From Kastovskya adunca ATA6-11-RM4 (GTDB taxonomy: Bacteria > Cyanobacteriota > Cyanobacteriia > Cyanobacteriales > Coleofasciculaceae), in assembly GCA_019359445.1 (NCBI GenBank), contig JAHHHJ010000029.1, positions 1-63,935 on the forward strand: 63,935 bases of DNA, in the 5' to 3' direction. Within the stretch, counting starts at the first letter, position 1, and every line of letters starts with the position of its first letter. The notes under the pieces are model-generated. The model made no database searches and was not told the DNA's origin. It saw nothing but the letters and a program-made list of their open reading frames with translations. A program made the translations under genes and the position numbers. Below are positions 8,880 to 16,843 of this stretch, in pieces.

Positions 8880-9611
8880 CTACAAGCTTGAATTAACTAA
8901 ACGCTTTGCGGAGGGTGCTTCACCCATTACAGTGGCTAGTAAGCCTTGAAACAAACCGATACCATCTGTAGCGCCTAGCATGGAGTCTGAGGCACGTTCG
9001 GGGTGGGGCATCATGCCCAAGACATTACCTTCCTGATTACAAATTCCGGCAATGTTACCTACAGAACCGTTGAGATTACAAAGTTCCTCCGTCTCACCCG
9101 TTGCATTGCAATAGCGGAACAAAACCTGGTGATGGTCTTCCAAGGCTTTCAACGTGTCGGCATCAGCATAGTAGCGACCTTCACCATGAGCAATCGGTAG
9201 GGTAATTACCTGTCCTGTCGAGTAAGCTGATGTCCAAGGGAGGTCGGTACGCTCGACTTTTAAGGGAGCGCGATCGCAAATAAAATGTAAGTCCCGATTC
9301 CGTACCAAAGCACCAGGTAATAATCCGGCTTCAGTCAAGACTTGAAAACCATTGCAGATGCCTAAAACATACTTGCCCTGTTTGGCATGGTTTACCACCG
9401 CTGGCATCACGGGAGAAAACTGCGCGATTGCGCCACAGCGCAAGTAGTCGCCGTAGCTAAAGCCTCCCGGTATGACGACAACATCCAGATCAGAAATATC
9501 CGTTTCTTCATGCCACACAAAGCGCGTTGGCTGACCGAGTAAGTCGCGAGTAACATAAGCTACATCGCGATCGCAATTTGAACCCGGAAAAACAATCACT
9601 CCAAACTTCAC
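8880..9611 (-). CDS. purQ: Phosphoribosylformylglycinamidine synthase subunit PurQ
   Basis: The glutamine amidotransferase subunit of FGAM synthase supplies ammonia to PurL in the fourth step of purine synthesis. It is a class I amidotransferase: the nucleophile Cys is in [17 protein letters not shown] and the His-Glu pair is in [10 protein letters not shown]. The start [14 protein letters not shown] is typical of PurQ. Length is 243 residues, slightly longer than the usual 220-230 because of a short C-terminal tail. Its start overlaps the purS stop by 4 bp, indicating translational coupling. Confidence 0.96.
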   Translation of the reverse strand: MKFGVIVFPGSNCDRDVAYVTRDLLGQPTRFVWHEETDISDLDVVVIPGGFSYGDYLRCGAIAQFSPVMPAVVNHAKQGKYVLGICNGFQVLTEAGLLPGALVRNRDLHFICDRAPLKVERTDLPWTSAYSTGQVITLPIAHGEGRYYADADTLKALEDHHQVLFRYCNATGETEELCNLNGSVGNIAGICNQEGNVLGMMPHPERASDSMLGATDGIGLFQGLLATVMGEAPSAKRLVNSSL

Positions 9612-9895
9612 GCCGTTACTCCCGCTTCTACAGGTGCAGATGTTTCGACCAAATCAAATCGGTAATTTTCAATCACAGGATTTGCCAATAACTGGTCGCA
9701 AATTTTGTCAAGTTGTTCCCGTGCTGCCGATTCATCAGCAGCCCTTAGCGTCAGTTCGATATACTTACCAATTCGTACCTGCTCAACATTGTCATACCCC
9801 AACTGCTTCAGTCCGCCTTGGACAGCAACTCCCGCCGGGTCTAAGACCGAAGGTCGGAGGGTAACATAAATGCGAGCTTGATAGTGATGAGTCAC
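9608..9895 (-). CDS. purS: Phosphoribosylformylglycinamidine synthase subunit PurS
   Basis: PurS is the small subunit that bridges PurQ and PurL in the three-part FGAM synthase. The sequence matches the family: [25 protein letters not shown], then [11 protein letters not shown] and a C-terminal [11 protein letters not shown] strand. Length is 95 residues with a short tail. ATG at 9895. It overlaps purQ by 4 bp and is probably the first gene of the operon. It is divergent from the Zur gene with a 94-bp shared promoter region. Confidence 0.95.
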   Translation of the reverse strand: MTHHYQARIYVTLRPSVLDPAGVAVQGGLKQLGYDNVEQVRIGKYIELTLRAADESAAREQLDKICDQLLANPVIENYRFDLVETSAPVEAGVTA

Positions 9896-9989
9896 TAGTC
9901 TCCCCTAAATTCTCAAAACGCTTCTTCAAGTTTGAACTACCAAGCCCCAAGTCAGCACAAGATTTCTCAAGCGATCCATAATACTGGTC

Positions 9990-10412
9990 ATGAAACTCCA
10001 ACGCACCCGCTCTCAAGAACGAATTTTGACGTTACTCAAAACCCTATCACGCCCCATTTCTGCCCAAGACCTGTATATAGAACTGCGAAATAGTAACCAC
10101 AGTATGGGTCTAGCTACGGTTTATCGTTCCCTAGACGCCTTAAAACTGGAAGGTTCTGTACAGGTCAGAACCTTAGCCAATGGCGAATCGGTCTACAGTT
10201 CCCTACAGCAAGACCAACATCACCTCACCTGCTTGCAATGTGGTGAATCTATCACCATCAACGAGTGTCCTGTGCATGATTTAGAACACGAGTTACAAGA
10301 TTCGCACTCCTTTAAGATTTACTATCACACCCTGGAGTTTTTCGGATTGTGCGATCGCTGCGCCGTCGCTAACAAGACTAATGAAGCTGATTCCAGCACA
10401 CACCATCATTAA
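9990..10412 (+). CDS. zur: Fur-family regulator, Zur/FurB type
   Basis: A metal-dependent repressor of 140 residues. The N-terminal winged helix reads RSQERILTLLKTL...LATVYRSLDALKLEG. The structural zinc site is two CxxC pairs, CLQC near residue 85 and CDRC near 125, and regulatory metal ligands lie in QQDQHHLTC and YYHTLEFFGLC. It is very close to Anabaena FurB, the zinc uptake regulator Zur, in the RTRSQERILTLLKTL start. The His-rich C-terminus (STHHH) is common in Zur. No obvious Zur palindrome was identified in the short divergent region upstream. The gene converges on tex. Confidence 0.85.
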   Translation: MKLQRTRSQERILTLLKTLSRPISAQDLYIELRNSNHSMGLATVYRSLDALKLEGSVQVRTLANGESVYSSLQQDQHHLTCLQCGESITINECPVHDLEHELQDSHSFKIYYHTLEFFGLCDRCAVANKTNEADSSTHHH

Positions 10413-10486
10413 GCGGTCAGAAAATTTCTCCCATTACCATTGTCAGGAGTGGTTGGGTAAGAGGTGGGAAACCCAATCAGAAAAGG

Positions 10487-12739
10487 CTACTTACGATTGA
10501 ATTTTGTCTTCAAATCGTTGAGGGTGGATGGTTTTGACGGCGTCTGGCGTTGTGTGGGGCTACTTTGCCCGTTGGTAGCACCATCGGCGGAACGCATCGA
10601 CAAACTGATCCGCTTCAGCTTCTCATTCACTTCCATTACCCGCACTTTCACGACTTGTCCCACTTTGACGATTTCTTTGGGGTCGGAAACAAAGCGGTCA
10701 GCTAGTTGTGAAATATGCACTAGTCCATCTTGATGCACCCCGACATCAACGAATGCGCCAAAATTTGCCACATTAGTGACGATTCCTTCTAATTCCATAC
10801 CGGGGGTAAGGTCAGTAATCTCTGTAACGCCTGCCTTGAAAGTGGCGTATTTAAACTCAGCACGGGGGTCACGTCCTGGCTTTTCTAACTCGCTGATGAT
10901 GTCTCGCAGGGTGGGTTCGCCAACGGTGTCGGTGACGTATTTCTTCAGGTTCATTGACTGAAGGCGATCGCCCACTTTTGTAATATCAGTAAGGGGGACA
11001 TTAAGATCGAAGGCGATCGCTTCTACCACTTTGTAACTCTCAGGATGCACCGCCGTATTATCCAAAGGATTGTTACCCCCGCGAATTCGTAGGAATCCTG
11101 CCGCCTGTTCAAAAGCTTTCGGGCCTAATTTGGGTACCTTCAGCAGTTGGCGACGATTTTTAAACGCACCATGCTCGTCACGATAGGTAACAACGTTTTT
11201 CGCTACCGTTAGCGTCATCCCAGAGACAAAGGTTAGAAGTTCCTTCGAGGCGGTATTTAGATCCACCCCCACATAGTTCACGCAGCTTTCTACCGTCTCA
11301 TCGAGATTCTTCTTCAGTAACTTCTGGTCAACATCGTGCTGATACTGCCCAACACCAATCGATTTCGGGTCGATTTTCACCAACTCGGCTAAAGGGTCTT
11401 GCAGGCGACGACCGATACTAATCGCGCCTCGTACCGTCAGATCCAAATTCGGGAACTCTTCCCGCGCCACATCACTGGCGGAGTAAATTGACGCGCCCGA
11501 CTCATTTACCATCACTTTAATCGGCTGGCGTTCCATCGTTTTTAGCACCTCCCCGACAAACTCATCCGTCTCGCGAGAAGCCGTACCGTTCCCAATGGCA
11601 ATTAGCTCAATGTTGTGCTTCTCAATCAGCGTCTTGAGGATACTAGCCGCTTGCAGGCGTTGTCCGGCACCTGTATGGGGGAAGATTGCCTGATAGTCGA
11701 GAAACTTTCCCGTTTCATCTAGAGCCGTCACCTTACAGCCCGTGCGGAATCCGGGGTCAACTGCCAGGGTGGGCTTCATGCCAGCCGGAGCAGATAATAG
11801 CAACTCTCGGAGGTTGCTTTCAAAGGTTTTTATCGACTCAATATCGGCATCCAGTTTCTTCGCCCCGCGCACTTCGCTAATCAGGGAGGTTTTGATCAAA
11901 CGGTTGAAAGCGTCTTTCAGCATTCCCTGGTAAAAGTTCCGCACCGTTCGGTCTTTGGTACGAATTTCCTCGGACTCCAGGTAAGCTAGCACCGCGTCTT
12001 CATCAAAGGACAGTTCAACCTGCAAAACTTTCTCCGTCTCACCCCGGAAAATGGCAAGCAGATTGTGCGAGGCGATGTCTTTCACCCTGGCTTGAAAGTT
12101 GCGGTACATCTCGAACTTGGTGCTACCTTCGGGATGGTCGTCTTCTTTGATGCGCGAGGCAAACAGCCCGTTTTGCATTAGGTAGTCGCGCAGGTAAGCC
12201 CGCAACTTAGCTTTTTCAGACACGTCTTCGGCGAGGATGTCGGAGGCACCTTTGAGGGCGTCTTCTACTGTTTTGACGCCCTTCTCCTGGGAGAGGTACT
12301 TTTCCGCCTCGTTGTCTAAGGATGCAGGTTGCGCGTTGGGCTGGTTTAGGGCTTTGATAAATTCAGCGAGGGATTCTAAGCCTTTTTCCCTAGCAATGGT
12401 GGCGCGGGTTCTACGTTTGGGTTTGTAGGGGAGGTAGAGGTCTTCGAGTTCGGTTTTTTGTAAGCAGGCGGTGATTTTAGTTTTGAGGAGGTCGGTGAGT
12501 TTGTCTTGAGAGGCGATCACTTCTAAAATTACCGCTTTCCGTGCTTCTAGTTCGGTTAGGTAGGTAAAGCGTTCAGAAATATCTCGCAGTTGCACTTCGT
12601 CAAGGGAGCCAGTGCGCTCTTTGCGGTAACGGGCAATGAAGGGAATGGTTGCTCCCTCAGCAAACAGTTCTAGAGTACTTTTGATCTGGCAAGGATTCAG
12701 GGAAAACTCTTCTGCCAGGAGTTGAGTGATATTCAGCAT
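10487..12739 (-). CDS. tex: Tex-type RNA-binding S1 protein
   Basis: A 750-residue cytoplasmic nucleic-acid-binding protein related to Tex/Spt6. Domain order: helical Tex N-terminus (residues 1-190; VQLRDISERFTYL, YLPYKPKRRTRATIA), an RNase H-like YqgF domain (TLAVDPGFRTGCKVTALDETG near 330), helix-hairpin-helix region (FVSGMTLTVAKNVVTYRDEHG), and a C-terminal S1 domain (LEGIVTNVANFGAFVDVGVHQDGLVHISQL near 650). Tex is linked to transcription and RNA turnover but its exact role is not settled. The C-terminal tail is low complexity (Gln/Ser/Thr/Pro). ATG at 12739. Confidence 0.95.
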   Translation of the reverse strand: MLNITQLLAEEFSLNPCQIKSTLELFAEGATIPFIARYRKERTGSLDEVQLRDISERFTYLTELEARKAVILEVIASQDKLTDLLKTKITACLQKTELEDLYLPYKPKRRTRATIAREKGLESLAEFIKALNQPNAQPASLDNEAEKYLSQEKGVKTVEDALKGASDILAEDVSEKAKLRAYLRDYLMQNGLFASRIKEDDHPEGSTKFEMYRNFQARVKDIASHNLLAIFRGETEKVLQVELSFDEDAVLAYLESEEIRTKDRTVRNFYQGMLKDAFNRLIKTSLISEVRGAKKLDADIESIKTFESNLRELLLSAPAGMKPTLAVDPGFRTGCKVTALDETGKFLDYQAIFPHTGAGQRLQAASILKTLIEKHNIELIAIGNGTASRETDEFVGEVLKTMERQPIKVMVNESGASIYSASDVAREEFPNLDLTVRGAISIGRRLQDPLAELVKIDPKSIGVGQYQHDVDQKLLKKNLDETVESCVNYVGVDLNTASKELLTFVSGMTLTVAKNVVTYRDEHGAFKNRRQLLKVPKLGPKAFEQAAGFLRIRGGNNPLDNTAVHPESYKVVEAIAFDLNVPLTDITKVGDRLQSMNLKKYVTDTVGEPTLRDIISELEKPGRDPRAEFKYATFKAGVTEITDLTPGMELEGIVTNVANFGAFVDVGVHQDGLVHISQLADRFVSDPKEIVKVGQVVKVRVMEVNEKLKRISLSMRSADGATNGQSSPTQRQTPSKPSTLNDLKTKFNRK

Positions 12740-12794
12740 TGAGTGTATTAGCAGTGATGAATCTGACAGTTGGTGTGGTGACTATCGTAAAACA

Positions 12795-13652
12795 CTAGTC
12801 AAGGGTGGTGAGGTTGTAGCGATCGCAAAGGGATTTGAGTTTTTGGAGAAAGCGATCGCGCACGCTATCCGGGGCAACAATCTCGCAGTCTTTTTCATAG
12901 GGCAACACTTCTCGATATAACCAGAACGTACTGGACACTTTCCGAATAACTTGCAGCACCTCTCCTTGGGACTCCTGGCTAATATCATCAGGCTTAGATT
13001 CATAAGCACGAGCAAGCCATCCGTAAAAGTGTAATTGCACTTTTATAAGATCTTGGTCATCTCTCCACTCCCCCTCTGTTGGTAAGACGGCTAAATTTGT
13101 AATTCGATCTAACCGCAACGAGCGATTGTGAGCGAGTTCGGGAATATCCTGATTGCCCTCTGTCTCTTCGTTCCAAGTTTCTAGGTAGAACCGCTTTTCC
13201 CTAAATTTGATTTGGGCATGACGGACGGTGAATTCCCACGCTCGCTTTTGGGAATCCTGATAGTAGAGGCGAAACGGCTGTCGGTTTTCAATCTGCCGAT
13301 CGAGCAGAACGCGCCAAGCTTCAACAGGCTGACTGATTTGCGCTAAGAGGGACTGGCGTAGAGGTGCTTCGAGGTTACCCCGTTCTAATAACAGTCCAAC
13401 GAGGGTTTGGGCTTCAAGGATGTAGCCGGAATCAATCAGTAATTTAGTGGCTTGCTCTAAGGATTGTACTTGCACTGAAGTCAGAGCAAATCGCTGTCCT
13501 ACTTCTAGGTTTTGTTGGGCGATCGCGACAATCAAACCAGAAATACTAGGACGGTCGCCCCAAAGAATATCGAGACGAGCGGCGATCGCTTCTAGCTGTT
13601 CCTTAGTTCCTGGCGGAATTGACAGTGTAATTGTTTCTTTTTTTCTCGTCAT
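12795..13652 (-). CDS. WYL-domain regulator divergent from the cas operon
   Basis: A 285-residue putative transcription factor. The N-terminus TRKKETITLSIPPGTKEQLEAIAARL resembles a ribbon-helix-helix/CopG-like DNA-binding region. The central and C-terminal part is a WYL domain (PFRLYYQDSQKRAWEFTVRHAQIKFREKRFYLETWNEE, then NRSLRLDRITNLAVLP), thought to bind nucleic-acid or nucleotide ligands. It is divergent from cas3' with only 88 bp between starts. A WYL protein of the Synechocystis subtype I-D locus (Sll7009) is reported to repress that system, so control of the neighbouring cas genes is likely; this is inference from family and position. Confidence 0.85.
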   Translation of the reverse strand: MTRKKETITLSIPPGTKEQLEAIAARLDILWGDRPSISGLIVAIAQQNLEVGQRFALTSVQVQSLEQATKLLIDSGYILEAQTLVGLLLERGNLEAPLRQSLLAQISQPVEAWRVLLDRQIENRQPFRLYYQDSQKRAWEFTVRHAQIKFREKRFYLETWNEETEGNQDIPELAHNRSLRLDRITNLAVLPTEGEWRDDQDLIKVQLHFYGWLARAYESKPDDISQESQGEVLQVIRKVSSTFWLYREVLPYEKDCEIVAPDSVRDRFLQKLKSLCDRYNLTTLD

Positions 13653-13740
13653 CCTAAAAGTACACTTGCAAATTTAGAAAAAGTATGTCATTTTGGATTT
13701 ATTCAAATATAGATTACTTTCAGACAAGAGCAGTGCAGCC
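13653..13740. promoter_or_regulatory. Divergent control region, WYL gene / cas operon
   Basis: This AT-rich 88-bp gap must hold the promoters of both the WYL gene and the cas operon. It contains the short inverted repeat AAGT-AC-ACTT near 13658 and an imperfect one, TTTGGAT...ATTCAAA, near 13692-13707. Either could be the operator of the WYL protein. No confident -10/-35 pair is visible. Confidence 0.45.
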
Positions 13741-15858
13741 ATGACAGCCTACTCGATTGTGCTTCAATCTCTATACTCGCGTCTGTGCGAGAAAACTCCT
13801 GAAGGGATAACCTTACCGACCGAATGGTCTTCACTCTCCTGGCATCAAGCGGCAACCTTTGAAGCGCTGAAAGATTCGAGCGTCGATGTTGTCTTCAACA
13901 CTGCCGTGACGGGTGACGGTAAAAGTTTGGCGGCATATCTGCCAGCAATGACCAGTCGCACGTACACTTTCGCCGCCTACCCGACAAATGAACTGGCACG
14001 GGATCAGGAAAAGCAGGTACGAAGTTACAAAAACAAGTTTCAGCCTGAATACGATCCGCAAATCTATCGCTTGAATGCAGCGATTCTTGAGGAGTTTATT
14101 GAAACAAATAAGCTGCCTTCAAAGCAGGCGGGATTACTCAATCGTTCGGATAATTCAGAGATTCTTCTGACTAATCCTGATATTTTTCACTACATTCATG
14201 ACTTCCGCTATCTTCGGCGCAACAAAGAGGGTAAGGGGGACAATCCCAATCGGCTATTTGCCAATATTGACAAGAACTATAAGTTATCCGTTTTTGATGA
14301 GTTTCATATTTTCTCATCTCCCCAGATTACTAATATACTTAACGCTATCTTGCTGATTAAGCATACAGTTCCTGGCAAGCAGTTTCTCTTTCTCTCAGCT
14401 ACTCCCAATGAGTTATTGCAGGAGTTTTTGTACAAAGCCGGACTGAAGTACCGTGTTATTAATCCGGTAAAGGAGGGTGGTTATAGATTTTCCTTAGAGA
14501 AAGGTGATAAGAATTGGCGGCAAATTAGTCAGCCAATTGCCCTGATATTTCCTCGAAATCTAGAACCGAACTCGCGTTCTAGTTATGAATGGATTTTAGA
14601 GAATGCAGAAACAACAATTTTGAGATTCTTTCAGGATTATCCATCTAGTAAGGGAGCAATTATCCTCAACTCAATTGCAGCGGTTAAAAAGCTACTTCCG
14701 AGGCTGAAGGAGATTTTTGAGCCGTTAGGATTTAAGGTTCGAGAGAATACAGGTTTGACGGGAGAGACAGAAAAATCAAAGTCTGTTGAAGAGGCAGATT
14801 TACTGCTGGGAACCTCTACGATTGATGTAGGGGTGGACTTTCGGATTAATTTTTTAGTTTTTGAAGCGGCGGATGCAGGTAACTTTATTCAGCGCTTGGG
14901 ACGGTTGGGTAGGCATGAAGGGTTTGATGCGTATCAGGCTTATGCGTTGCTACCAAGGTTTATTGTAGAGCGACTGTTTGAGGCTGAGTCGCACCCATTG
15001 CAAGATGGCGAGACTTATGATCGCCTTACTTTCTCTGATTCTGTTCGCTCTCACTTTGCTTTCGTTAATGAGTTTGAAAAATATCCCCAACGGTGGGGGG
15101 GAATTCAATCAGCTTGTGTTTATTCAGAATTACTGAGACTTACTCATCAGTATCCCAAAGCAGCACAGGGATTTGGTAATGATATTCAAAACGTATTAGG
15201 AATTAGTGTTAAGAAAAAATTCGGACAAATTAAACACTGCCAGCGGGAAGGAAAGCAGAAAGTTGTTGATGAAGCGCGGAGTTTCCGAGGAAGTAGCCAA
15301 CTCAATTGTGCCATCTACGATGCAACGAATCGAGATGAACCAGAAAACGAACGTTTCAAAACCTACAATCTTCCCAGCCTTTTGAGTAACTTTACATTTG
15401 AGTGGCGGGAGAAGGAAGCTTTTCTGGAACGCGCAAAGAAAGCTGGTGTTGCAACGAACCGCTTTGAAAAGGCGTTGTGTTACCTGAAGTTAACAGGTTA
15501 TCGAGAGGTGCGGGAAGACTGGCACTTTTACCATACAGGAGAGGTTGGCGAGATTGCCAAGTCGGGTAAGGTGCAAGTTCTCAAGGGTTTGCAGGTTTGG
15601 CAACCTCACGGTAGTGGCAGGAATCAGGTTAGTAAGAAGCTGAGTAGCCGAGGTTTGGTGTGCTTCGTGTGCGATCGCGATCGCGCCTCTGTCCGCGCCA
15701 CACTGGGATTACCAATCCACTTCCAAGTCTATGCCTTGAGTAATGAGTTAAACGATGCCAATCCTCGCTACAGCATTGCCTTTGGTCAGTCGGCGCTGTT
15801 GCTGGAGACGCTAGCTTGGCACTGGAAGCCGAAGGAGGATGAAGGTTGGATTTGCTAG
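13741..15858 (+). CDS. cas3: Type I-D CRISPR helicase Cas3'
   Basis: A superfamily 2 helicase/translocase that unwinds target DNA recruited by the I-D effector. Motifs with this start: Walker A VTGDGKSLA near residue 55, motif II VFDEFHIF (DExH-type with Phe), motif III FLSATPNE, and motif VI NFIQRLGRLGRH. No HD nuclease is present in this protein; in subtype I-D the HD domain sits in Cas10d, as it does here. The open frame begins with TTG at 13693, but the ATG at 13741 (MTAYSIVLQSLYSRL) matches the expected N-terminus better. It is the first gene of the cas operon, and a structured 240-bp gap follows it. Confidence 0.93.
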   Translation: MTAYSIVLQSLYSRLCEKTPEGITLPTEWSSLSWHQAATFEALKDSSVDVVFNTAVTGDGKSLAAYLPAMTSRTYTFAAYPTNELARDQEKQVRSYKNKFQPEYDPQIYRLNAAILEEFIETNKLPSKQAGLLNRSDNSEILLTNPDIFHYIHDFRYLRRNKEGKGDNPNRLFANIDKNYKLSVFDEFHIFSSPQITNILNAILLIKHTVPGKQFLFLSATPNELLQEFLYKAGLKYRVINPVKEGGYRFSLEKGDKNWRQISQPIALIFPRNLEPNSRSSYEWILENAETTILRFFQDYPSSKGAIILNSIAAVKKLLPRLKEIFEPLGFKVRENTGLTGETEKSKSVEEADLLLGTSTIDVGVDFRINFLVFEAADAGNFIQRLGRLGRHEGFDAYQAYALLPRFIVERLFEAESHPLQDGETYDRLTFSDSVRSHFAFVNEFEKYPQRWGGIQSACVYSELLRLTHQYPKAAQGFGNDIQNVLGISVKKKFGQIKHCQREGKQKVVDEARSFRGSSQLNCAIYDATNRDEPENERFKTYNLPSLLSNFTFEWREKEAFLERAKKAGVATNRFEKALCYLKLTGYREVREDWHFYHTGEVGEIAKSGKVQVLKGLQVWQPHGSGRNQVSKKLSSRGLVCFVCDRDRASVRATLGLPIHFQVYALSNELNDANPRYSIAFGQSALLLETLAWHWKPKEDEGWIC

Positions 15859-15867
15859 AAAGCTTGC

Positions 15868-15962
15868 GGAGAAAGGGCTTTGCCCGAAATCAGAAGGCGA
15901 CAGTTTTTCAATCCCTAAGAGGTATTAGTGAAAGTGCAGCACTGAACTGCAACCCTTTCTCC
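15868..15962 (-). other. Degenerate CRISPR-repeat-like element inside the cas operon
   Basis: On the + strand, 15906-15923 reads TTTCAATCCCTAAGAGGT. This equals the reverse complement of the array repeat with exactly 10 nt (one hairpin arm) removed, so 18 of 18 flanking bases agree. The element is enclosed by a perfect 10-bp inverted repeat, GGAGAAAGGG (15868-15877) and CCCTTTCTCC (15953-15962). In repeat orientation it would be read from the minus strand. It lies between the cas3' stop and the toxin-antitoxin cassette. It could be a mini-CRISPR-like regulatory RNA, a remnant of a lost array, or chance similarity reinforced by the common cyanobacterial repeat core. Confidence 0.5.
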
Positions 15963-15999
15963 TTGTATATAGGATACACGATTTTGTCACCGCCCTTAC

Positions 16000-16040
16000 T
16001 CATACGGCTACAGTAACTATTTCATAAGGCTACAGTAACT
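16000..16040 (+). repeat. Two 19-bp direct repeats, 22-bp spacing
   Basis: TCATACGGCTACAGTAACT (16000-16018) and TCATAAGGCTACAGTAACT (16022-16040) differ at one base and are offset by 22 bp, about two helical turns. They sit 26-30 bp ahead of a strong Shine-Dalgarno sequence. This is the usual arrangement of an autoregulator operator, plausibly bound by the antitoxin or the RAMA-like protein. A TTGACG hexamer at 16043-16048 may be part of a promoter. Confidence 0.6.
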
Positions 16041-16098
16041 GCTTGACGTTTTAGGGGGAGGCAAGGATGATGGTAGAAACCACCATCAGCAGGTACTT

Positions 16099-16602
16099 AT
16101 GGATATTCATCTCAGTGATGCCGATATCGCTCAAATGCCAGAACCGGGTCGTACCTTGTTTCTCAACTGGCTTCCCGAATACCTGGAAATCAAAAAGTTC
16201 CATCCAGTAGCCGTTCCTCAACAGTCCGAAAAACCTGAAGTATCTTTTGTTCAGCTAGATCTTTCTGTTGAACCTCAAAACCCTCAGCAAGAGACAGAAC
16301 ACACCCATGTTAGGCTCACTCAGCTATTTGAGGCGGGTATCACCCAACAGGGGATGGTAGTTCGAGTCAAGCTAAAGCGGAACTTAGCAAAGCGCTTTGG
16401 ACGCCAGTACAGAGAAGGACTTGAAATATCTCCCAAAGGAACAATCGTTTTCAACGGACAAGAGTTTGATAAACCGAGTCCCCTAGCAGCAAAGGTTAAT
16501 GGTAGTTCAGCTAACGGTTGGGAATACGTCAAGGTCAAGAAAAATGACCAGTGGGTTTGCTTAGATGAGTTGCGTCAAATTTGGAGAAAGACCAATGACT
16601 AA
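16099..16602 (+). CDS. RAMA-like domain protein in the cas operon
   Basis: A 167-residue protein. The N-terminal third (LSDADIAQMPEPGRTLFLNWLPEYLE) and an acidic Gln/Glu-rich linker have no recognised family. Residues about 74-165 resemble the RAMA domain (restriction adenine methylase associated): LTQLFEAGITQQGM, an SPKGTIVFNGQEF strand pair, KPSPLAAKVNG, NGWEYVKV and terminal LDELRQIW. RAMA and related DUF2924-like domains occur with restriction and anti-phage genes and are suspected to bind DNA or modified bases. The gene overlaps the DUF433 gene by 8 bp. The ATG at 16099 has only a weak ribosome site, while a better one precedes out-of-frame ATGs at 16067/16070. Confidence 0.6.
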   Translation: MDIHLSDADIAQMPEPGRTLFLNWLPEYLEIKKFHPVAVPQQSEKPEVSFVQLDLSVEPQNPQQETEHTHVRLTQLFEAGITQQGMVVRVKLKRNLAKRFGRQYREGLEISPKGTIVFNGQEFDKPSPLAAKVNGSSANGWEYVKVKKNDQWVCLDELRQIWRKTND

Positions 16603-16843
16603 GAAAAATCTGTTATCTCGAATTTCGATTGACCCGAATATTTGTTTCGGCAAACCTTGTATTCGCGGACATCGTATTTGGGTGTCTTTGATACTGGATT
16701 TTCTCGCTAACGGTACGACTATTGACGAGATTCTAGAGGACTATCCTGGTTTAGAAAGGGATGATATTTTTGCCTGTATTGCCTACGGTGCAGAAATGGC
16801 GAGGGATTCCTATGCCGAGATTCCTCTGGAGATGAATGGATGA
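16595..16843 (+). CDS. DUF433 antitoxin
   Basis: An 82-residue protein of the DUF433 family: ISIDPNICFGKPCIRGHRIWVSLILDFLANG followed by the helix-turn-helix-like TIDEILEDYPGLERDDIFACIAYGAE. DUF433 proteins are antitoxins that usually precede DUF5615 PIN-like toxins and are expected to bind both operator DNA and toxin. The ATG at 16595 has a good ribosome site (GGAG at 16583) and lies inside the end of the RAMA-like gene. The stop overlaps the toxin start by 4 bp (ATGA). Everything needed for function appears intact. Confidence 0.88.
   Translation: MTKKNLLSRISIDPNICFGKPCIRGHRIWVSLILDFLANGTTIDEILEDYPGLERDDIFACIAYGAEMARDSYAEIPLEMNG

Noticed and set aside
13693-13740. Extended N-terminus of Cas3' from a TTG codon
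   Set aside because: The added 16 residues have no family resemblance and would cover most of the divergent promoter; the ATG at 13741 fits the family start.
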